64,000 nucleotides of DNA from JAZBPO01 sp963691775 (GCA_963691775.1 OY829369.1:1240001-1304000); one strand, 5' to 3'; shown: positions 36,911 to 46,191, counted from the first letter of the stretch. The notes: generated by a model from the letters alone, not told the origin. Program-made: numbers and translations.

Positions 36911-37325
36911 TGTGATCCCTCTTTATCGGACGCGGCCGAGTCTCTGCCGCCGAATCGATCGGTTCAAGCGAGCCCCAGGGGACAGCTTCGCGCGAAGCGC
37001 GCCAACACCACCGTTTTCGCGGCGCCCCCCACAGCGAACAAAGCGCGCTCTGGGAACAAGGCGGGCATAGAGGCCATGGCGGGTAAGCGTGCAGCCGCGG
37101 AAGCTCGGCCCTCGCGGCGCACTGACCGACCACCGGTAGCACCCCTGGCGCCTCAGCCGAAGGCGTCGGCCTGCCGCGCATCCATCAGTTTTCCCGGCCG
37201 CCTCCCCCGATGAGCGGACCACCGTCTGGCGGAAGCGCAGACCGCACCCCGCCTCAGCACTCGAACAGGCCCCTGCGCCTGGCGTAGGCTCTAGTCAGGG
37301 AACGAGGCACAGTGAGGGGAAAACG
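36911..37325. other. Intergenic region without recognised gene
   Basis: About 415 bases between the divergent amidohydrolase and enoyl-CoA hydratase genes. Open frames here lack homology I can recognise and ribosome-binding sites. The segment must contain both promoters. AGTGAGGGGAAAACG directly before 37326 supplies the ribosome-binding site of the hydratase gene. Confidence 0.6.
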
Positions 37326-38174
37326 ATGAATCTGACCGATGTCGACTATCGCGTGGAGGACGGCGTCGCCGTAGTCACGCTCGACCGCCCGAACAAGATG
37401 AACGCCTGGACGGCCGCCATGGATGCGAGCGTTCACGAATGCATGAAGGCCGCAAGCGCCGACGATGACGTCCGCGTGATCGTGCTCACGGGGAACGGGC
37501 GCGGGTTCTGCGCCGGCGCCGATATGGACAATCTGCTGTCCATCCAGGCGGCCGCAGAGGACACCGCGGAAGGCGATGACGCCGGCAGCGCAGCCGCTGC
37601 GCCCTCAGAAGATCGGCGCATAGACAAAGGCGTGCCGGAAGCCTTCGGCGGCCGCTACACCTACTTCGCCTCCGTGCCGAAGCCCGTCATCGGCGCCATC
37701 AACGGCGCAACCGCGGGCATGGGCATGGCCATCGCGCTGTTCACCGACATCCGCCTGTGGTCGTCGGAAGGCCGCATGTCGACGATCTTCGCCAAGCGCG
37801 GCCTCATCGCCGAATGGGGCCTTACCTGGACCCTGAACAAGCTCTGTACGCCAGCCGTCGCCGCCGACCTGCTGTTCTCGGCCCGCTTCGTGGGGGCGGA
37901 GGAAGCCCTGCGCCTTGGCCTCGCCAACGCCGTGTATCCGAAAGAAACCTTCATGGATGAGGTCATGACCTACGCGAAGAACATGGCATCGAACGTGTCG
38001 CCGCGCTCGCTGCGCGTCATGAAGCAACAGCTCTGGAATGACGTCAGCGCGGATCTCGGCCCGGTCATGGACCGCGCGGTGGAAGAAATGCAGAAGACCT
38101 TCGGCACCGAAGACTTCAAGGAAGGTGTTGCTCACTTCATAGAGAAGCGGCCGCCTAACTTCACCGGCCGCTGA
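37326..38174 (+). CDS. Enoyl-CoA hydratase/isomerase family protein
   Basis: 282-residue crotonase-fold enzyme acting on acyl-CoA thioesters. Oxyanion-hole segments are NGRGFCAGADMDNLL and GAINGATAGMGMAIALFTDIRL. A Glu in KRGLIAEWGLTW is a likely catalytic residue. An acidic, Ala-rich insert (about residues 78-98) sits between the first oxyanion loop and the next helix. The precise substrate is unknown. The gene is monocistronic as far as can be seen. Confidence 0.9.
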   Translation: MNLTDVDYRVEDGVAVVTLDRPNKMNAWTAAMDASVHECMKAASADDDVRVIVLTGNGRGFCAGADMDNLLSIQAAAEDTAEGDDAGSAAAAPSEDRRIDKGVPEAFGGRYTYFASVPKPVIGAINGATAGMGMAIALFTDIRLWSSEGRMSTIFAKRGLIAEWGLTWTLNKLCTPAVAADLLFSARFVGAEEALRLGLANAVYPKETFMDEVMTYAKNMASNVSPRSLRVMKQQLWNDVSADLGPVMDRAVEEMQKTFGTEDFKEGVAHFIEKRPPNFTGR

Positions 38175-38617
38175 CCACGGGGGCCGGGCGTCGGACCCGG
38201 ATGGGCCGCACCGGCCCAGTGAAACGCCCGCCGACCGAGGCAAGCGCACTGTCGGCTGCGGACATCGGGAATCGGCATGCCTGCGGCCGCTCGAGGGGAC
38301 ATCTGTGGTTTGGGCGGGACGCCCCATGCTTCAGTGCGCGCGCGAGCGCGACACAGCCCCTGCGCGGACCCGGGCATGCGTCACGTACCGCGCGATGGGC
38401 AGCGCAGCGCAGCGCGCCGCAGCGAGCGCGAGCGACGGGGCCCGTTCCATGCGGGGCGACACCCGCCCGGAAAGCGGATCTTCGGGGGAAGCGGCGCGTC
38501 TCCCCGACGATCCGGTGATGCAGATGGCGACGAGGGGGATGGTTCACGCGGCCGGGCCCCAGCCCTGGCCCCACGCCGCACACCGCCCATCGACGCACCG
38601 CGGAGCAATGGAGCACG
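38175..38617. other. Intergenic region without recognised gene
   Basis: About 440 bases of GC-rich DNA between the hydratase and Nudix genes. Several open frames cross it, but their amino-acid make-up (Arg/Ala/Pro-rich) is that of non-coding GC-rich DNA. I see no RNA gene or palindromic repeat. Confidence 0.6.
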
Positions 38618-39061
38618 ATGACAGCTGAGCGCTTCAAGGCCTTCGCCGAAGCACATCTCGTACTCATCGAGAACGAGCACGTGCTCATGCTCCGGCGCTT
38701 CCGAACGGGCTACATGGATGGCTGGTTCAGCCTGCCCGCCGGCCATCTCGACGGCGGCGAAACCGTGCGTGAGGCCACAGCGCGGGAAGCCGCCGAAGAA
38801 ACCGGGCTCACCATCGCCCCAGAGGCGCTCGAGTTCGTGCACCTGATCCATCGCCGCTCGGACGGCGAGCGCATGAGCTTCTTCTTCACGCCTCGGCAGT
38901 GGTCCGGCACGGCCGAGAACCGCGAACCCCACAAGCACGACCGCGTAGAATGGGTGCCTCTCGACGCGCTGCCCGAAAAAACCATCCCCTACATTCGCGC
39001 CGCCCTCACCGCGATCCGCGCCGGCGAGCGCTATTCGGAATTCGGCTGGGAGGCTTCCTGA
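38618..39061 (+). CDS. Nudix hydrolase
   Basis: 147-residue pyrophosphohydrolase. The full Nudix box is present: GHLDGGETVREATAREAAEE followed by TGL, with the Mg-binding REAAEE core. The LVLIENEHVLMLRRFRTGYMDGWFSLP start is typical. The substrate (a nucleoside diphosphate linked to X) is not predictable. It lies two bases upstream of the flavin oxidoreductase gene, so the two are co-transcribed. Confidence 0.92.
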   Translation: MTAERFKAFAEAHLVLIENEHVLMLRRFRTGYMDGWFSLPAGHLDGGETVREATAREAAEETGLTIAPEALEFVHLIHRRSDGERMSFFFTPRQWSGTAENREPHKHDRVEWVPLDALPEKTIPYIRAALTAIRAGERYSEFGWEAS

Positions 39062-39063
39062 GC

Positions 39064-40122
39064 ATGGAATTCGGTGTCCTGACGCTCGGCGACTGGATGC
39101 ACGGCCCGGACGGGGACGACCGCCCCACTCAGGCCGAGCGCTTCGAACGCATCCTGCGGCTTGCAGAACATTCCGAAGCGCTCGGTTTCGACAGCTTCCA
39201 CGTCGGCGAACACCACCTGTGCGAGTACATCGTGTCCTCGCCGCAGATGCTGCTGGCCGCAATCAGTCAGCGCACCCGGCGCCTGCGTCTGTCAACTGGC
39301 GTTTCCCTCCTCGCGAATCGCGATCCCGTGCACCTCGCCGAGGACTACGCGAGCCTGGACCTTCTGTCCGGCGGCCGGGCGGAGATGATCGCTGGCCGCG
39401 GCAACGCCTTCTTCGATGCGTATCTGCAGTTCGGGCAGTCCCTCGACGACTCACGCGAACGCTTTTCCGAGCACCTCGCACTGCTGCTGCGCCTGTGGCG
39501 CGAGTCTGCGGTGAACTTCGAAGGCGACTTCCGGGCGCCGCTCTGCGAAACGACGGTGCAGCCGCGCCCCGCAACGGCCGAAGGCCCCGAAGTGTGGCTC
39601 GGGGGCGGCTCCTCCCTTGATTCCGCCGCGCTCGCAGCCTCGCTCGGCCTGCCCCTGCAGCTCCCCGGCGTATTCGCCGGCGCGGCCGCCTTCACGCGCC
39701 TTGCAGACCACTATCGCGCGCTCTGGGACGACGCTGGACACGCGGACGCGCCCCGGGTCGGCTACACCGCCCATTGTCTTGTAGGCGCCGACGGCGACGC
39801 CGCGCGCGAGGCATGGGCGCCATGGCACCTCGGCTACCTCACCTGGGTCTGGGAGCTGATCTGCGCGCAGTCCGGGCACGCCGGGCCGCCGCCGGTAAGG
39901 GACCGCCATGCGGCCTACGAGGACCCCATTGCCTCCCCTGCACTCTGCGGCGACGCAGAAGAAGTGGCTGATCGCATCATCGCCTGGCACGGAACCCTTG
40001 GCGGCATCGACCGCCTTGTCGTCAAGTTCGACGGCGGCAACCTGCCCGAAGCGCGCGTGCACGAAAGCATGCAGCGCTTCGCAGAGGACGTGGCGCCACG
40101 GGTGCGCGCAGCCATCGGCTGA
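39064..40122 (+). CDS. LLM-class (luciferase-like) flavin-dependent oxidoreductase
   Basis: 352-residue TIM-barrel flavoprotein of the bacterial luciferase family. Typical segments: LGFDSFHVGEHHLCEYIVSSPQ near residue 41, LLANRDPVHLAEDYASLDLLSGGRAEMIAGRG, and the C-terminal CGDAEEVADRIIAWHGTLGGIDRLVV. Uses FMN or F420; the substrate is unknown. The ATG at 39064 follows GGGAGG and lies directly after the Nudix stop. Confidence 0.9.
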   Translation: MEFGVLTLGDWMHGPDGDDRPTQAERFERILRLAEHSEALGFDSFHVGEHHLCEYIVSSPQMLLAAISQRTRRLRLSTGVSLLANRDPVHLAEDYASLDLLSGGRAEMIAGRGNAFFDAYLQFGQSLDDSRERFSEHLALLLRLWRESAVNFEGDFRAPLCETTVQPRPATAEGPEVWLGGGSSLDSAALAASLGLPLQLPGVFAGAAAFTRLADHYRALWDDAGHADAPRVGYTAHCLVGADGDAAREAWAPWHLGYLTWVWELICAQSGHAGPPPVRDRHAAYEDPIASPALCGDAEEVADRIIAWHGTLGGIDRLVVKFDGGNLPEARVHESMQRFAEDVAPRVRAAIG

Positions 40123-40193
40123 CAGGAAGCGCGCACGCGCACGGGAAGCGCTACCCTGCGCGCCCCATCGCGCTCGAGACGCCGCCTCCACAC

Positions 40194-41033
40194 GTGAACG
40201 TTCCGCCCCCCCTCATGGTGCTCACCGCGATCGCGTCGATCCAGATCGGGTCCGCGCTTGCCGCGCAGCTCTTCGAGACCATCGGCGCGCTCGGGACCGT
40301 CGCCTGGCGCCTGTCCTTGGCTGCCCTATTCCTCCTCGCGGCAACGCGCCCGCGCCTGCCGAAGGACTGGCGGGCGGCGCTGCCCCCGATCCTCGCTTTC
40401 GGGGCCGTCATCGGCACCATGAACGCGCTCTTCTACATGGCCGTCGAACGCGTGCCGCTGGGTATCGTGGTGACGATCGAATTTCTCGGCCCGCTCGGCG
40501 TCGCGGCATGGCGCTCCACGCGCTGGCTCGACCGCGCCTGGGTCGCCCTTGCGCTCCTCGGCGTTGCCCTTCTCGCTCCGATCGGCGCATCCGCACTCGA
40601 CCCCGTCGGCCTTCTCTTCGCAGCCCTCGCGGGCGCCGCCTGGGCTGGCTTCGTCCTGCTGTCCGCGCCCATAGCGAAGCGCATGCCCGGCAACAGCGGC
40701 CTCACGTTCGGCATGGGCATCGCCGCGCTGCTCACCCTGCCCTTCGGGATCGCGCCGGCCGCCATCGTGTTCACCGATCCGCTGACCCTCGGCACCCTCA
40801 TCGCTGTCGCACTGCTCTCCACGGCGATCCCCTTTTCGCTCGAGTTCCAGGCACTCAAGCGCATGTCGGCGACGATCTACGGGACGCTCATCGCCCTCGA
40901 GCCCGGCGCGGCCGCACTGGCTGGCGCATGGGTCCTCGACGAATCCCTGACCCTGCGGAGCTTGGCGGCCCTGCTGTGCGTCAGCACCGCCGCCCTCGGA
41001 CAAGCGCTGACCGCAAAGCAGACGCCGACTTGA
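40194..41033 (+). CDS. EamA/DMT-family exporter (RhtA-like)
   Basis: 279-residue inner-membrane transporter with about ten helices in two EamA repeats. It has ETIGALGTVAWRLSLAALFLL and NALFYMAVERVPLGIVVTIEFLGPLGVA in the first half and LSTAIPFSLEFQALKRMSATIYGTLIALEPGAAALAG in the second. The latter segment is characteristic of the RhtA threonine/homoserine exporters. Starts with GTG at 40194. Confidence 0.9.
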   Translation: MNVPPPLMVLTAIASIQIGSALAAQLFETIGALGTVAWRLSLAALFLLAATRPRLPKDWRAALPPILAFGAVIGTMNALFYMAVERVPLGIVVTIEFLGPLGVAAWRSTRWLDRAWVALALLGVALLAPIGASALDPVGLLFAALAGAAWAGFVLLSAPIAKRMPGNSGLTFGMGIAALLTLPFGIAPAAIVFTDPLTLGTLIAVALLSTAIPFSLEFQALKRMSATIYGTLIALEPGAAALAGAWVLDESLTLRSLAALLCVSTAALGQALTAKQTPT

Positions 41034-41287
41034 AGCTGCCGCGCCAGATCCGAGCCACAAGCCGGAAGTGCGCACGCATCGCGCCCGGAAGCGCTCCCCG
41101 AAAGTTGGAAATCCCGAAAGTCCAGAGGCCGACGACGCGCCCCGTTGGCGGCCGCCGTGCCGGGGGGAGCGCCTGTGCAGCGGGCATCGCACCGGCTTCC
41201 TGTCTCCCCGCCCTACGCGCATGACTGTGTACACGCGCGGGCCGACGCCCCTATGATCCGCGGCCGCACAAGCAACGGAACGCGCCC

Positions 41288-42262
41288 GTGAGCCAGGAAG
41301 ATCCGACGGCGGTCCCCGCCCTCATATCGTCTACCGAGAGCGTCCGCGCTGCCCTGGAAGGTGAGCGTTACATCTGCTCATCGCAGATCGCCACGGCGGT
41401 GTACCTGGCCTTTCACCTGCGCAAACCGATTCTCGTCGAGGGTCCCCCCGGCGTCGGCAAGACCGAGCTCGCGAAAACCACGGCGCGGATGCTCGACCTG
41501 CCCCTTATCCGCCTGCAGTGCTACGAGGGCCTGGACGAGGCCAAGGCGCTCTACGAGTGGAAGTACGGCAAGCAATTGCTCTACATCCAGGTGCTCAAGG
41601 AGCAACTCGCGGACGTGCTCGACGGCGCAGTCGGCCTCGCGGAGTCGGTGAAGCGTCTGCACGAGTTCGGCGACATCTTCTTCTCCGAGGAATTCCTCGA
41701 GCCGCGGCCCCTGCTCAAGGCGCTCCGTGAGCGCGACGGCTCCGTGCTGCTCATCGACGAGATCGACAAGTCGGACCAGGAGTTCGAATCGCTGCTCCTG
41801 GAAATGCTGTCCGACTTCCAGGTCTCGATCCCGGAGATCGGCACCGTGAAGGCCGCAGGCCGCCCGCCGGTCGTGTTCCTCACCTCGAACAACACGCGCG
41901 AGATATCCGACGCCCTCAAGCGCCGGTGCCTGCACCTGTACATCCCGTTTCCCGAACCGAAACTGGAACAGGACATCATTCTCGCCCGGGTGCCGGAGAT
42001 TCCGCCGGCCCTGCGCGAGCAGCTCGTCGCGTTCGTTCAGGAACTGCGCGAAATGGACCTGAAGAAGGTGCCGGCCATCAGCGAGACCATCGACTGGGCC
42101 CGCACGCTCATGCTGCTTCACGCGGACAGCCTCGATCCGCAGATGGTGCGCGAAACCCTGAACGTGGTGCTGAAGTTCCAGGACGACATCGAAGCAGTGG
42201 AATCCGAACTCACCAGCCTCACGAGCCGCGCCACCGGCGGACGGCGTCTGCCCGGCACCTGA
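41288..42262 (+). CDS. MoxR-family AAA+ ATPase
   Basis: 324-residue AAA+ protein. Walker A GPPGVGKT at residues 52-59, Walker B VLLIDEIDKSDQEFE, sensor 1 VFLTSNNTREISDALKRRCLHLYI with an Arg finger, and a C-terminal lid. MoxR ATPases act as chaperones or metal-insertion factors together with VWA-domain partners. One is encoded 127 bases downstream, giving a standard MoxR-VWA pair. Start is GTG at 41288. Confidence 0.93.
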   Translation: MSQEDPTAVPALISSTESVRAALEGERYICSSQIATAVYLAFHLRKPILVEGPPGVGKTELAKTTARMLDLPLIRLQCYEGLDEAKALYEWKYGKQLLYIQVLKEQLADVLDGAVGLAESVKRLHEFGDIFFSEEFLEPRPLLKALRERDGSVLLIDEIDKSDQEFESLLLEMLSDFQVSIPEIGTVKAAGRPPVVFLTSNNTREISDALKRRCLHLYIPFPEPKLEQDIILARVPEIPPALREQLVAFVQELREMDLKKVPAISETIDWARTLMLLHADSLDPQMVRETLNVVLKFQDDIEAVESELTSLTSRATGGRRLPGT

Positions 42263-42389
42263 CCCGGGCGCGTACAGCGCTCGGCCGGCCTGGTGCACGC
42301 GGCTCGCTGCTGGCACTGGCCCGCGCCTGCAGGTATTACATAAATCGACCACGGGACGCTCGCCACCGCACACGCGATCGGGACAGCTC

Positions 42390-43904
42390 ATGGAACGCAC
42401 CCTCGCCAATTTCGTCCGTGCCCTGCGTGCTTCGGACGTCCGCATCTCGACCGCCGAGACGCTGGACGCGTTCCGCACCGCCGAAATCGTCGGCTGGCGC
42501 GACCGGGAGGCGCTCAAGGAAGCGCTGGCGGTGACGCTGCCGAAGACCCGCGATGAGAAGCACGCGTTCGACGCCTGCTTCGACACCTTCTTTCGCTTCG
42601 AGGAATTCCAGGACGCACCACCACCGGAGGGCGAGTCGTCGGAAGAAACCGGCGAACCCGACGGCTCCGAACAGGGCGAAGGCGACGGCGGGGGCGGGGG
42701 CGGCGAGGCCGAAGGCAAGCCGCAGGGCGGGGGCGGCGAGCCGCCCGCGCGTCCCTTCGAAGGCAATCCGGAAGCGCACAGCGAAGCCGAGGACGCCGCC
42801 GATCTCGAGGAACTGCTGCATCCCGGCGAGATGAGCGCGGCGCGCTCGAAGCTCGGCCAGCTCCTCATGGACGGCGATCGCACGGAAACAGCCGTCCAGA
42901 TTTCCAGCGCGGCCGGCGAGGTCGGGGTCGAGAACATCCAGTTCTTCACCCAGAAAGGCGTGTATACGCGCAAGATCATGGACGCCATGGGCAACGCCGA
43001 ACTTCAGGACGAGATCCTGGAAGCGGGCCGCGGCGAGGACATCCGCGATCGCCGCCTGGCCCAGGAACTGCGCCGCCGCCGCGAAGCCCTGCGCGAACAG
43101 ATCCGCGACTACGTCGAGCGCCAGTTCCTCCTGCACGCAGACGTTTCCGGCGACCGCCTGCGCGAGGAGATCCTGCGCCAGGCAAAGCTTTCCTTCGTCG
43201 ACCAGCGCAACTTCCGCCATCTGCGCCGCCTCGTGCAGAAGATGGCGAAGAAGCTCGTCGCGGCCTACTCGCGCAAGCGCAAGATCACCAAGCGTGGCGC
43301 GCTCCACGTGCCGCGCACGCTGCGCAAGAACCTGCGCCACGACGGCAACCTCATCGATCTGCAGTGGAAGTCGACCACGATCGAGAAGCCGCGCGTGTTT
43401 GCCATCTGCGACGTGTCCGGCTCCGTCGCGAACTATGCACGCTTCATGCTGATGGTCCTGTATTCCCTCGAGGAGGTCCTTCCGAACGTTCGCGCCTTTG
43501 CCTTCTCGTCAGATCTTGGCGAGGTGACGGACCTCTTCAAGCGCAATGACATCGAGGACGCCATCGCCCACACCCTCACCGATTATTCGGGTGGCTCCAC
43601 CGACTATGGCCAGGCCTTCGAAGACTTCGAGCGCATCGCCGGCGACGATCTCGACAACCGCTCGACCGTCATCATCCTTGGCGATGCGCGCAACAACTTC
43701 GGCAAGCCCCGCACCGAGCTCCTGCGGAAGTTCTACGACCGCAGCCGCCGCGTGATCTGGCTGAATCCCGAACCCCACCTGTCATGGGGCTCCGGCGACT
43801 CCGAGATGCCCCGCTATCGCGCCCACGTACATCAGGCGGAAGTGTGCAACTCGCTTATCCACCTCGAGCGCGTCGTCTCCAACCTCCTCCGCACCACCAG
43901 CTGA
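42390..43904 (+). CDS. VWA-domain (CoxE-like) protein, partner of MoxR
   Basis: 504-residue cytosolic protein. Residues 1-75 are helical. Residues 80-125 form a Gly/Glu-rich low-complexity linker. From about 335 a von Willebrand A domain follows with the MIDAS DVSGS (D341), a Thr in DYSGGSTDYG and the Asp in ILGDARNNFG. The CoxE/MoxR pair is linked to cofactor insertion or complex assembly. Its last 197 bases are duplicated at 46256-46452. The stop codon directly abuts the first copy of the GGGGTC-GACCCC repeat. Confidence 0.9.
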   Translation: MERTLANFVRALRASDVRISTAETLDAFRTAEIVGWRDREALKEALAVTLPKTRDEKHAFDACFDTFFRFEEFQDAPPPEGESSEETGEPDGSEQGEGDGGGGGGEAEGKPQGGGGEPPARPFEGNPEAHSEAEDAADLEELLHPGEMSAARSKLGQLLMDGDRTETAVQISSAAGEVGVENIQFFTQKGVYTRKIMDAMGNAELQDEILEAGRGEDIRDRRLAQELRRRREALREQIRDYVERQFLLHADVSGDRLREEILRQAKLSFVDQRNFRHLRRLVQKMAKKLVAAYSRKRKITKRGALHVPRTLRKNLRHDGNLIDLQWKSTTIEKPRVFAICDVSGSVANYARFMLMVLYSLEEVLPNVRAFAFSSDLGEVTDLFKRNDIEDAIAHTLTDYSGGSTDYGQAFEDFERIAGDDLDNRSTVIILGDARNNFGKPRTELLRKFYDRSRRVIWLNPEPHLSWGSGDSEMPRYRAHVHQAEVCNSLIHLERVVSNLLRTTS

Positions 43905-43905
43905 A

Positions 43906-43995
43906 CCTGAACAAGGGGGTCAGACCCCTTATTCAGGTTCACCACCCCAGCCACCCTGAACCTGAACGGAGGGGTCAGACCCCTTGTTCAGGTTC
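43906..43995. repeat. Two GGGGTC-GACCCC palindromic repeats after the VWA gene
   Basis: Copies at 43906-43940 and 43961-43995, each of the form CCTGAAC-(A/G)-rich-GGGGTCAGACCCC-TT(A/G)TTCAGGTTC. Arms pair over about 15 bases around a one-base centre, so the transcript would fold into a strong hairpin. Because they directly follow the VWA stop they may serve as a transcription terminator or mRNA stabiliser. Confidence 0.88.
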
Positions 43996-43999
43996 GAGG

Positions 44000-44629
44000 C
44001 TAGAGCGACCGTCCCATGCGCCACTCCGGCGGTACACCGTGCGCTTCCGGATCAGGAGCCCGGGACTCGACGAGCAATTCAAGCCCCTGCGCACGATAGA
44101 AGCCTGTCGCCGGGTTGTCTGAGAGAACATCGAGCTCGAAGGTTCTGCACCCGCGCGCACGGCCATCGCGCATTGCCTGCGCGAGGAGCGCACCCCCTGC
44201 CTTGCGACCGCGAGCCGCAGGCGTCACGGCGATTGCGTGCACGTAGTACACGCGCGGCCGCACCACCGGGTTAAGCCAGCTCGCTTTGCGGCTGCGATCG
44301 ATGACGCCCTGCATGGCATCCGCGCCGATGACCCCGGCCTCGATCAGGGCAGGCCAGACCGGCGCAAGCGCGTCCTGACGCTGCCTGAATTCAGGCCCTT
44401 CGAAGGCGATGATCATGCCGAGCAGTTCGCCGTCATCGACGGCCAGGTGCATCGCATCCCACCCGAACAAGGTTCCTGCCTGCTGCAGGGAGGCCGCGAT
44501 GAGCGCGTCAAAGACCGAGCGCTCGGAGAAGTGGTAGGCGTAGGAGGATGGCCCGGTAGACCACACCAGCTCGCATAATGCGTCGGTGTGCTCAGCGGCG
44601 TCCTTCAGCGTGGCACGAACGATCTCCAT
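44000..44629 (-). CDS. GNAT-family N-acetyltransferase
   Basis: 209-residue acetyltransferase. The acetyl-CoA-binding segment VTPAARGRKAGGALLAQAM fits the (Q/R)xxG(x)A pattern with Lys variants, preceded by YYVHAIA and followed by LDVLSDNPATGFYRAQGLE. The N-terminal part (YHFSERSVFDALIAASLQQ) is shared by a subset of GNAT proteins. The substrate is unknown. Its ATG overlaps the stop of a 58-residue gene by one base. The 3' end lies within a few bases of the palindromic repeat. Confidence 0.85.
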   Translation of the reverse strand: MEIVRATLKDAAEHTDALCELVWSTGPSSYAYHFSERSVFDALIAASLQQAGTLFGWDAMHLAVDDGELLGMIIAFEGPEFRQRQDALAPVWPALIEAGVIGADAMQGVIDRSRKASWLNPVVRPRVYYVHAIAVTPAARGRKAGGALLAQAMRDGRARGCRTFELDVLSDNPATGFYRAQGLELLVESRAPDPEAHGVPPEWRMGRSL

Positions 44630-44805
44630 CAGCGTGTCGCCTCCTCAATTGCACCCAGAAATCGCAGGCGAACAGCGGCCGGCCATCCCGATGCAGTCTT
44701 CACTTCCGCTTGGTTGGAAATGCCGTCCACTTCGAGCTTGACGGCCGCAGGCATCGCATCGCTCGGGACAGCTGTCAGGAAGGTTGTGAGGTCGGCCTGG
44801 ATCAT
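44629..44805 (-). CDS. Small unknown protein (58 aa) coupled to the GNAT gene
   Basis: ATG at 44805 preceded by GGAGG with a seven-base gap; stop TGA overlaps the GNAT ATG as TGATG. The product reads MIQADLTTFLTAVPSDAMPA and then KLEVDGISNQAEVKTASGWP, and ends LGAIEEATR. I do not recognise the family. The strong ribosome-binding site and stop-start overlap argue for real translation. Upstream (44806-45010) is a stretch with scraps resembling a deazaflavin-type nitroreductase (HYRGRRSG...LPVSHA then a stop), too broken to call. Confidence 0.5.
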   Translation of the reverse strand: MIQADLTTFLTAVPSDAMPAAVKLEVDGISNQAEVKTASGWPAAVRLRFLGAIEEATR

Positions 44806-45014
44806 CGCGCGCCTCCACGTTTCAACGCCTGCTCGCGCGTGCGACGCCCGACAGGCGCCGCGGAGCTCAATGAGGGGGCCATCCTCCAGGTTTCACCACT
44901 ACTAGCTCTCGCGGCCAGTAAAGGCAATGGGTTCATCGCCGTCACGCGTGGCTCACCGGCAGAACAAACGAGCAGCCCGAGCGACGGCCACGATAGTGGA
45001 TCAGCATGGTGAAA

Positions 45015-45047
45015 CTGAACAAGGGGTCTGACCTCATGTTCAGGTTC
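45015..45047. repeat. GGGGTC-type palindromic repeat left of the IS element
   Basis: CTGAACAAGGGGTCTGACC followed by TCATGTTCAGGTTC: one copy of the same family with a damaged right core (GACCTC for GACCCC). It ends six bases before the left inverted repeat of the IS. Confidence 0.85.
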
Positions 45048-45082
45048 GCCCCGTGACCTGCCTGATTTCTTCGGACCACCGA

Positions 45083-45934
45083 TCAGTTGAGGATGGCGCC
45101 CTCTGATGCTGCCTTCGGCAGCTGTTCGATGTACTCCCACGGCGTCAGGTAGCCGAGGCTCGAATGCGGTCGCTCTCGATTGTAGTCCTGACGCCACGTC
45201 TCGATGATGACCTTGGCTTCCGCACGAGATCTGAACCACTCCAGATTCAGGCACTCGTCCCGAAGTTTGCCGTTGAAGCTCTCGTCCGCACCGTTCTGCC
45301 ACGGCTTGCCCGGCTCGATGAACGCCGTGTCGATCTCGTTCTTCGCCAGCCATTTCCCCACGGCCTTCGAGACGAACTCCGGACCGTTGTCTGAACGAAT
45401 GTACTTCGGTGCACCATGCAGACTCACCAACCGACTGAGCTCCGTCACGATCTTCCCCGACCGTATCCGGCCGTCGACGAGAATCGACAGGCACTCTCGC
45501 GTGTACTCGTCGATCACCGTCATGCACTTCAGCTGCTGACCGTTCGCTGCACGATCGAATACGAAGTCGTACGCCCAGACCTGGTTCCGACTCGTCGTCG
45601 GCAACGGACGCGGCCTGCGCGTAGCAACGCGCCTGCGCTTCCGTTTCTTCGGCACCTGCAGCGCCGCCTTGTTCCAGAGCCTCCAGGCGCGATCTGGACT
45701 CATGAAGATCCCCTGACGCTGCAGCAGGATCCGAATGCGCCGATAGCCGAACCTCGGATGCTTCTGAGCCAAGTCCTTCATGGCGGCCAGCGGCTCCCGA
45801 TCCTTGGCGTCGAGCACAGACTCGTAGCTGAGCGTCGAGCGCGCGACCCGTGCCAGAGAGCAGGCGCGTCGAAGCGAAGTCCCGCGGCCCGCGATGCAGC
45901 GCGCCACGTCTCGTCGCGCGGACGCGCTCACCAC
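45083..45934 (-). CDS. IS3 transposase OrfB (DDE integrase-fold catalytic part)
   Basis: About 283 residues with an HTH_21-like N-terminal part (KHPRFGYRRIRILLQRQG) and an rve integrase core. Catalytic Asp in VWAYDFVFD, second Asp in YIRSDNGPEFVS and Glu in GADESFNGKLRDECLNLEWF. It ends with NRERPHSSLGYLTPWEY, the standard IS3 C-terminus. It is normally made as an OrfAB fusion by -1 slippage on A_AAA_AAG (45940-45934); the GTG at 45934 could also start OrfB alone. Confidence 0.95.
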   Translation of the reverse strand: MVSASARRDVARCIAGRGTSLRRACSLARVARSTLSYESVLDAKDREPLAAMKDLAQKHPRFGYRRIRILLQRQGIFMSPDRAWRLWNKAALQVPKKRKRRRVATRRPRPLPTTSRNQVWAYDFVFDRAANGQQLKCMTVIDEYTRECLSILVDGRIRSGKIVTELSRLVSLHGAPKYIRSDNGPEFVSKAVGKWLAKNEIDTAFIEPGKPWQNGADESFNGKLRDECLNLEWFRSRAEAKVIIETWRQDYNRERPHSSLGYLTPWEYIEQLPKAASEGAILN

Positions 45935-46191
45935 TTTTTTGCGTTCACCTCCTTCATGATCTCGATTTCGAGATCTCGCTCGGCCAGCAGCTTCTTCAGC
46001 CGGGTGTTCTCCTTCTCGATCGCGCGGAGGTGACGAACGTCGTTCACCTCAAGTTCGCCGTAGCGCTTTCGCCACGTATAGATGCTCTGCTCGCTAACAG
46101 CGTGTGCCTTGGCTGCAGCGGCAACAGACGTCTGATCGGCTTCGCGCAGGATGCGCACCATCTGGTCTTCGGTGAATCGGCTCTTCTTCAT
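45928..46191 (-). CDS. IS3 transposase OrfA (HTH and leucine-zipper part)
   Basis: 87-residue protein with a helix-turn-helix (TEDQMVRILREADQ, AVSEQSIYTWRKRYG) and a coiled coil (LRAIEKENTRLKKLLAERDL) that binds the IS ends and dimerises. It ends NAKKW directly after the slippery sequence, where ribosomes shift to make OrfAB. Confidence 0.95.
   Translation of the reverse strand: MKKSRFTEDQMVRILREADQTSVAAAAKAHAVSEQSIYTWRKRYGELEVNDVRHLRAIEKENTRLKKLLAERDLEIEIMKEVNAKKW

Noticed and set aside
44806..45010. Remnant of a deazaflavin-type nitroreductase
   Set aside because: Only a 21-codon frame and a scattered segment look similar; too little for a pseudogene call.
45083..46191. IS orfA/orfB as a frameshifted pseudogene
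   Set aside because: The break lies on a canonical A_AAA_AAG site in the right phase, the normal organisation of IS3 elements.
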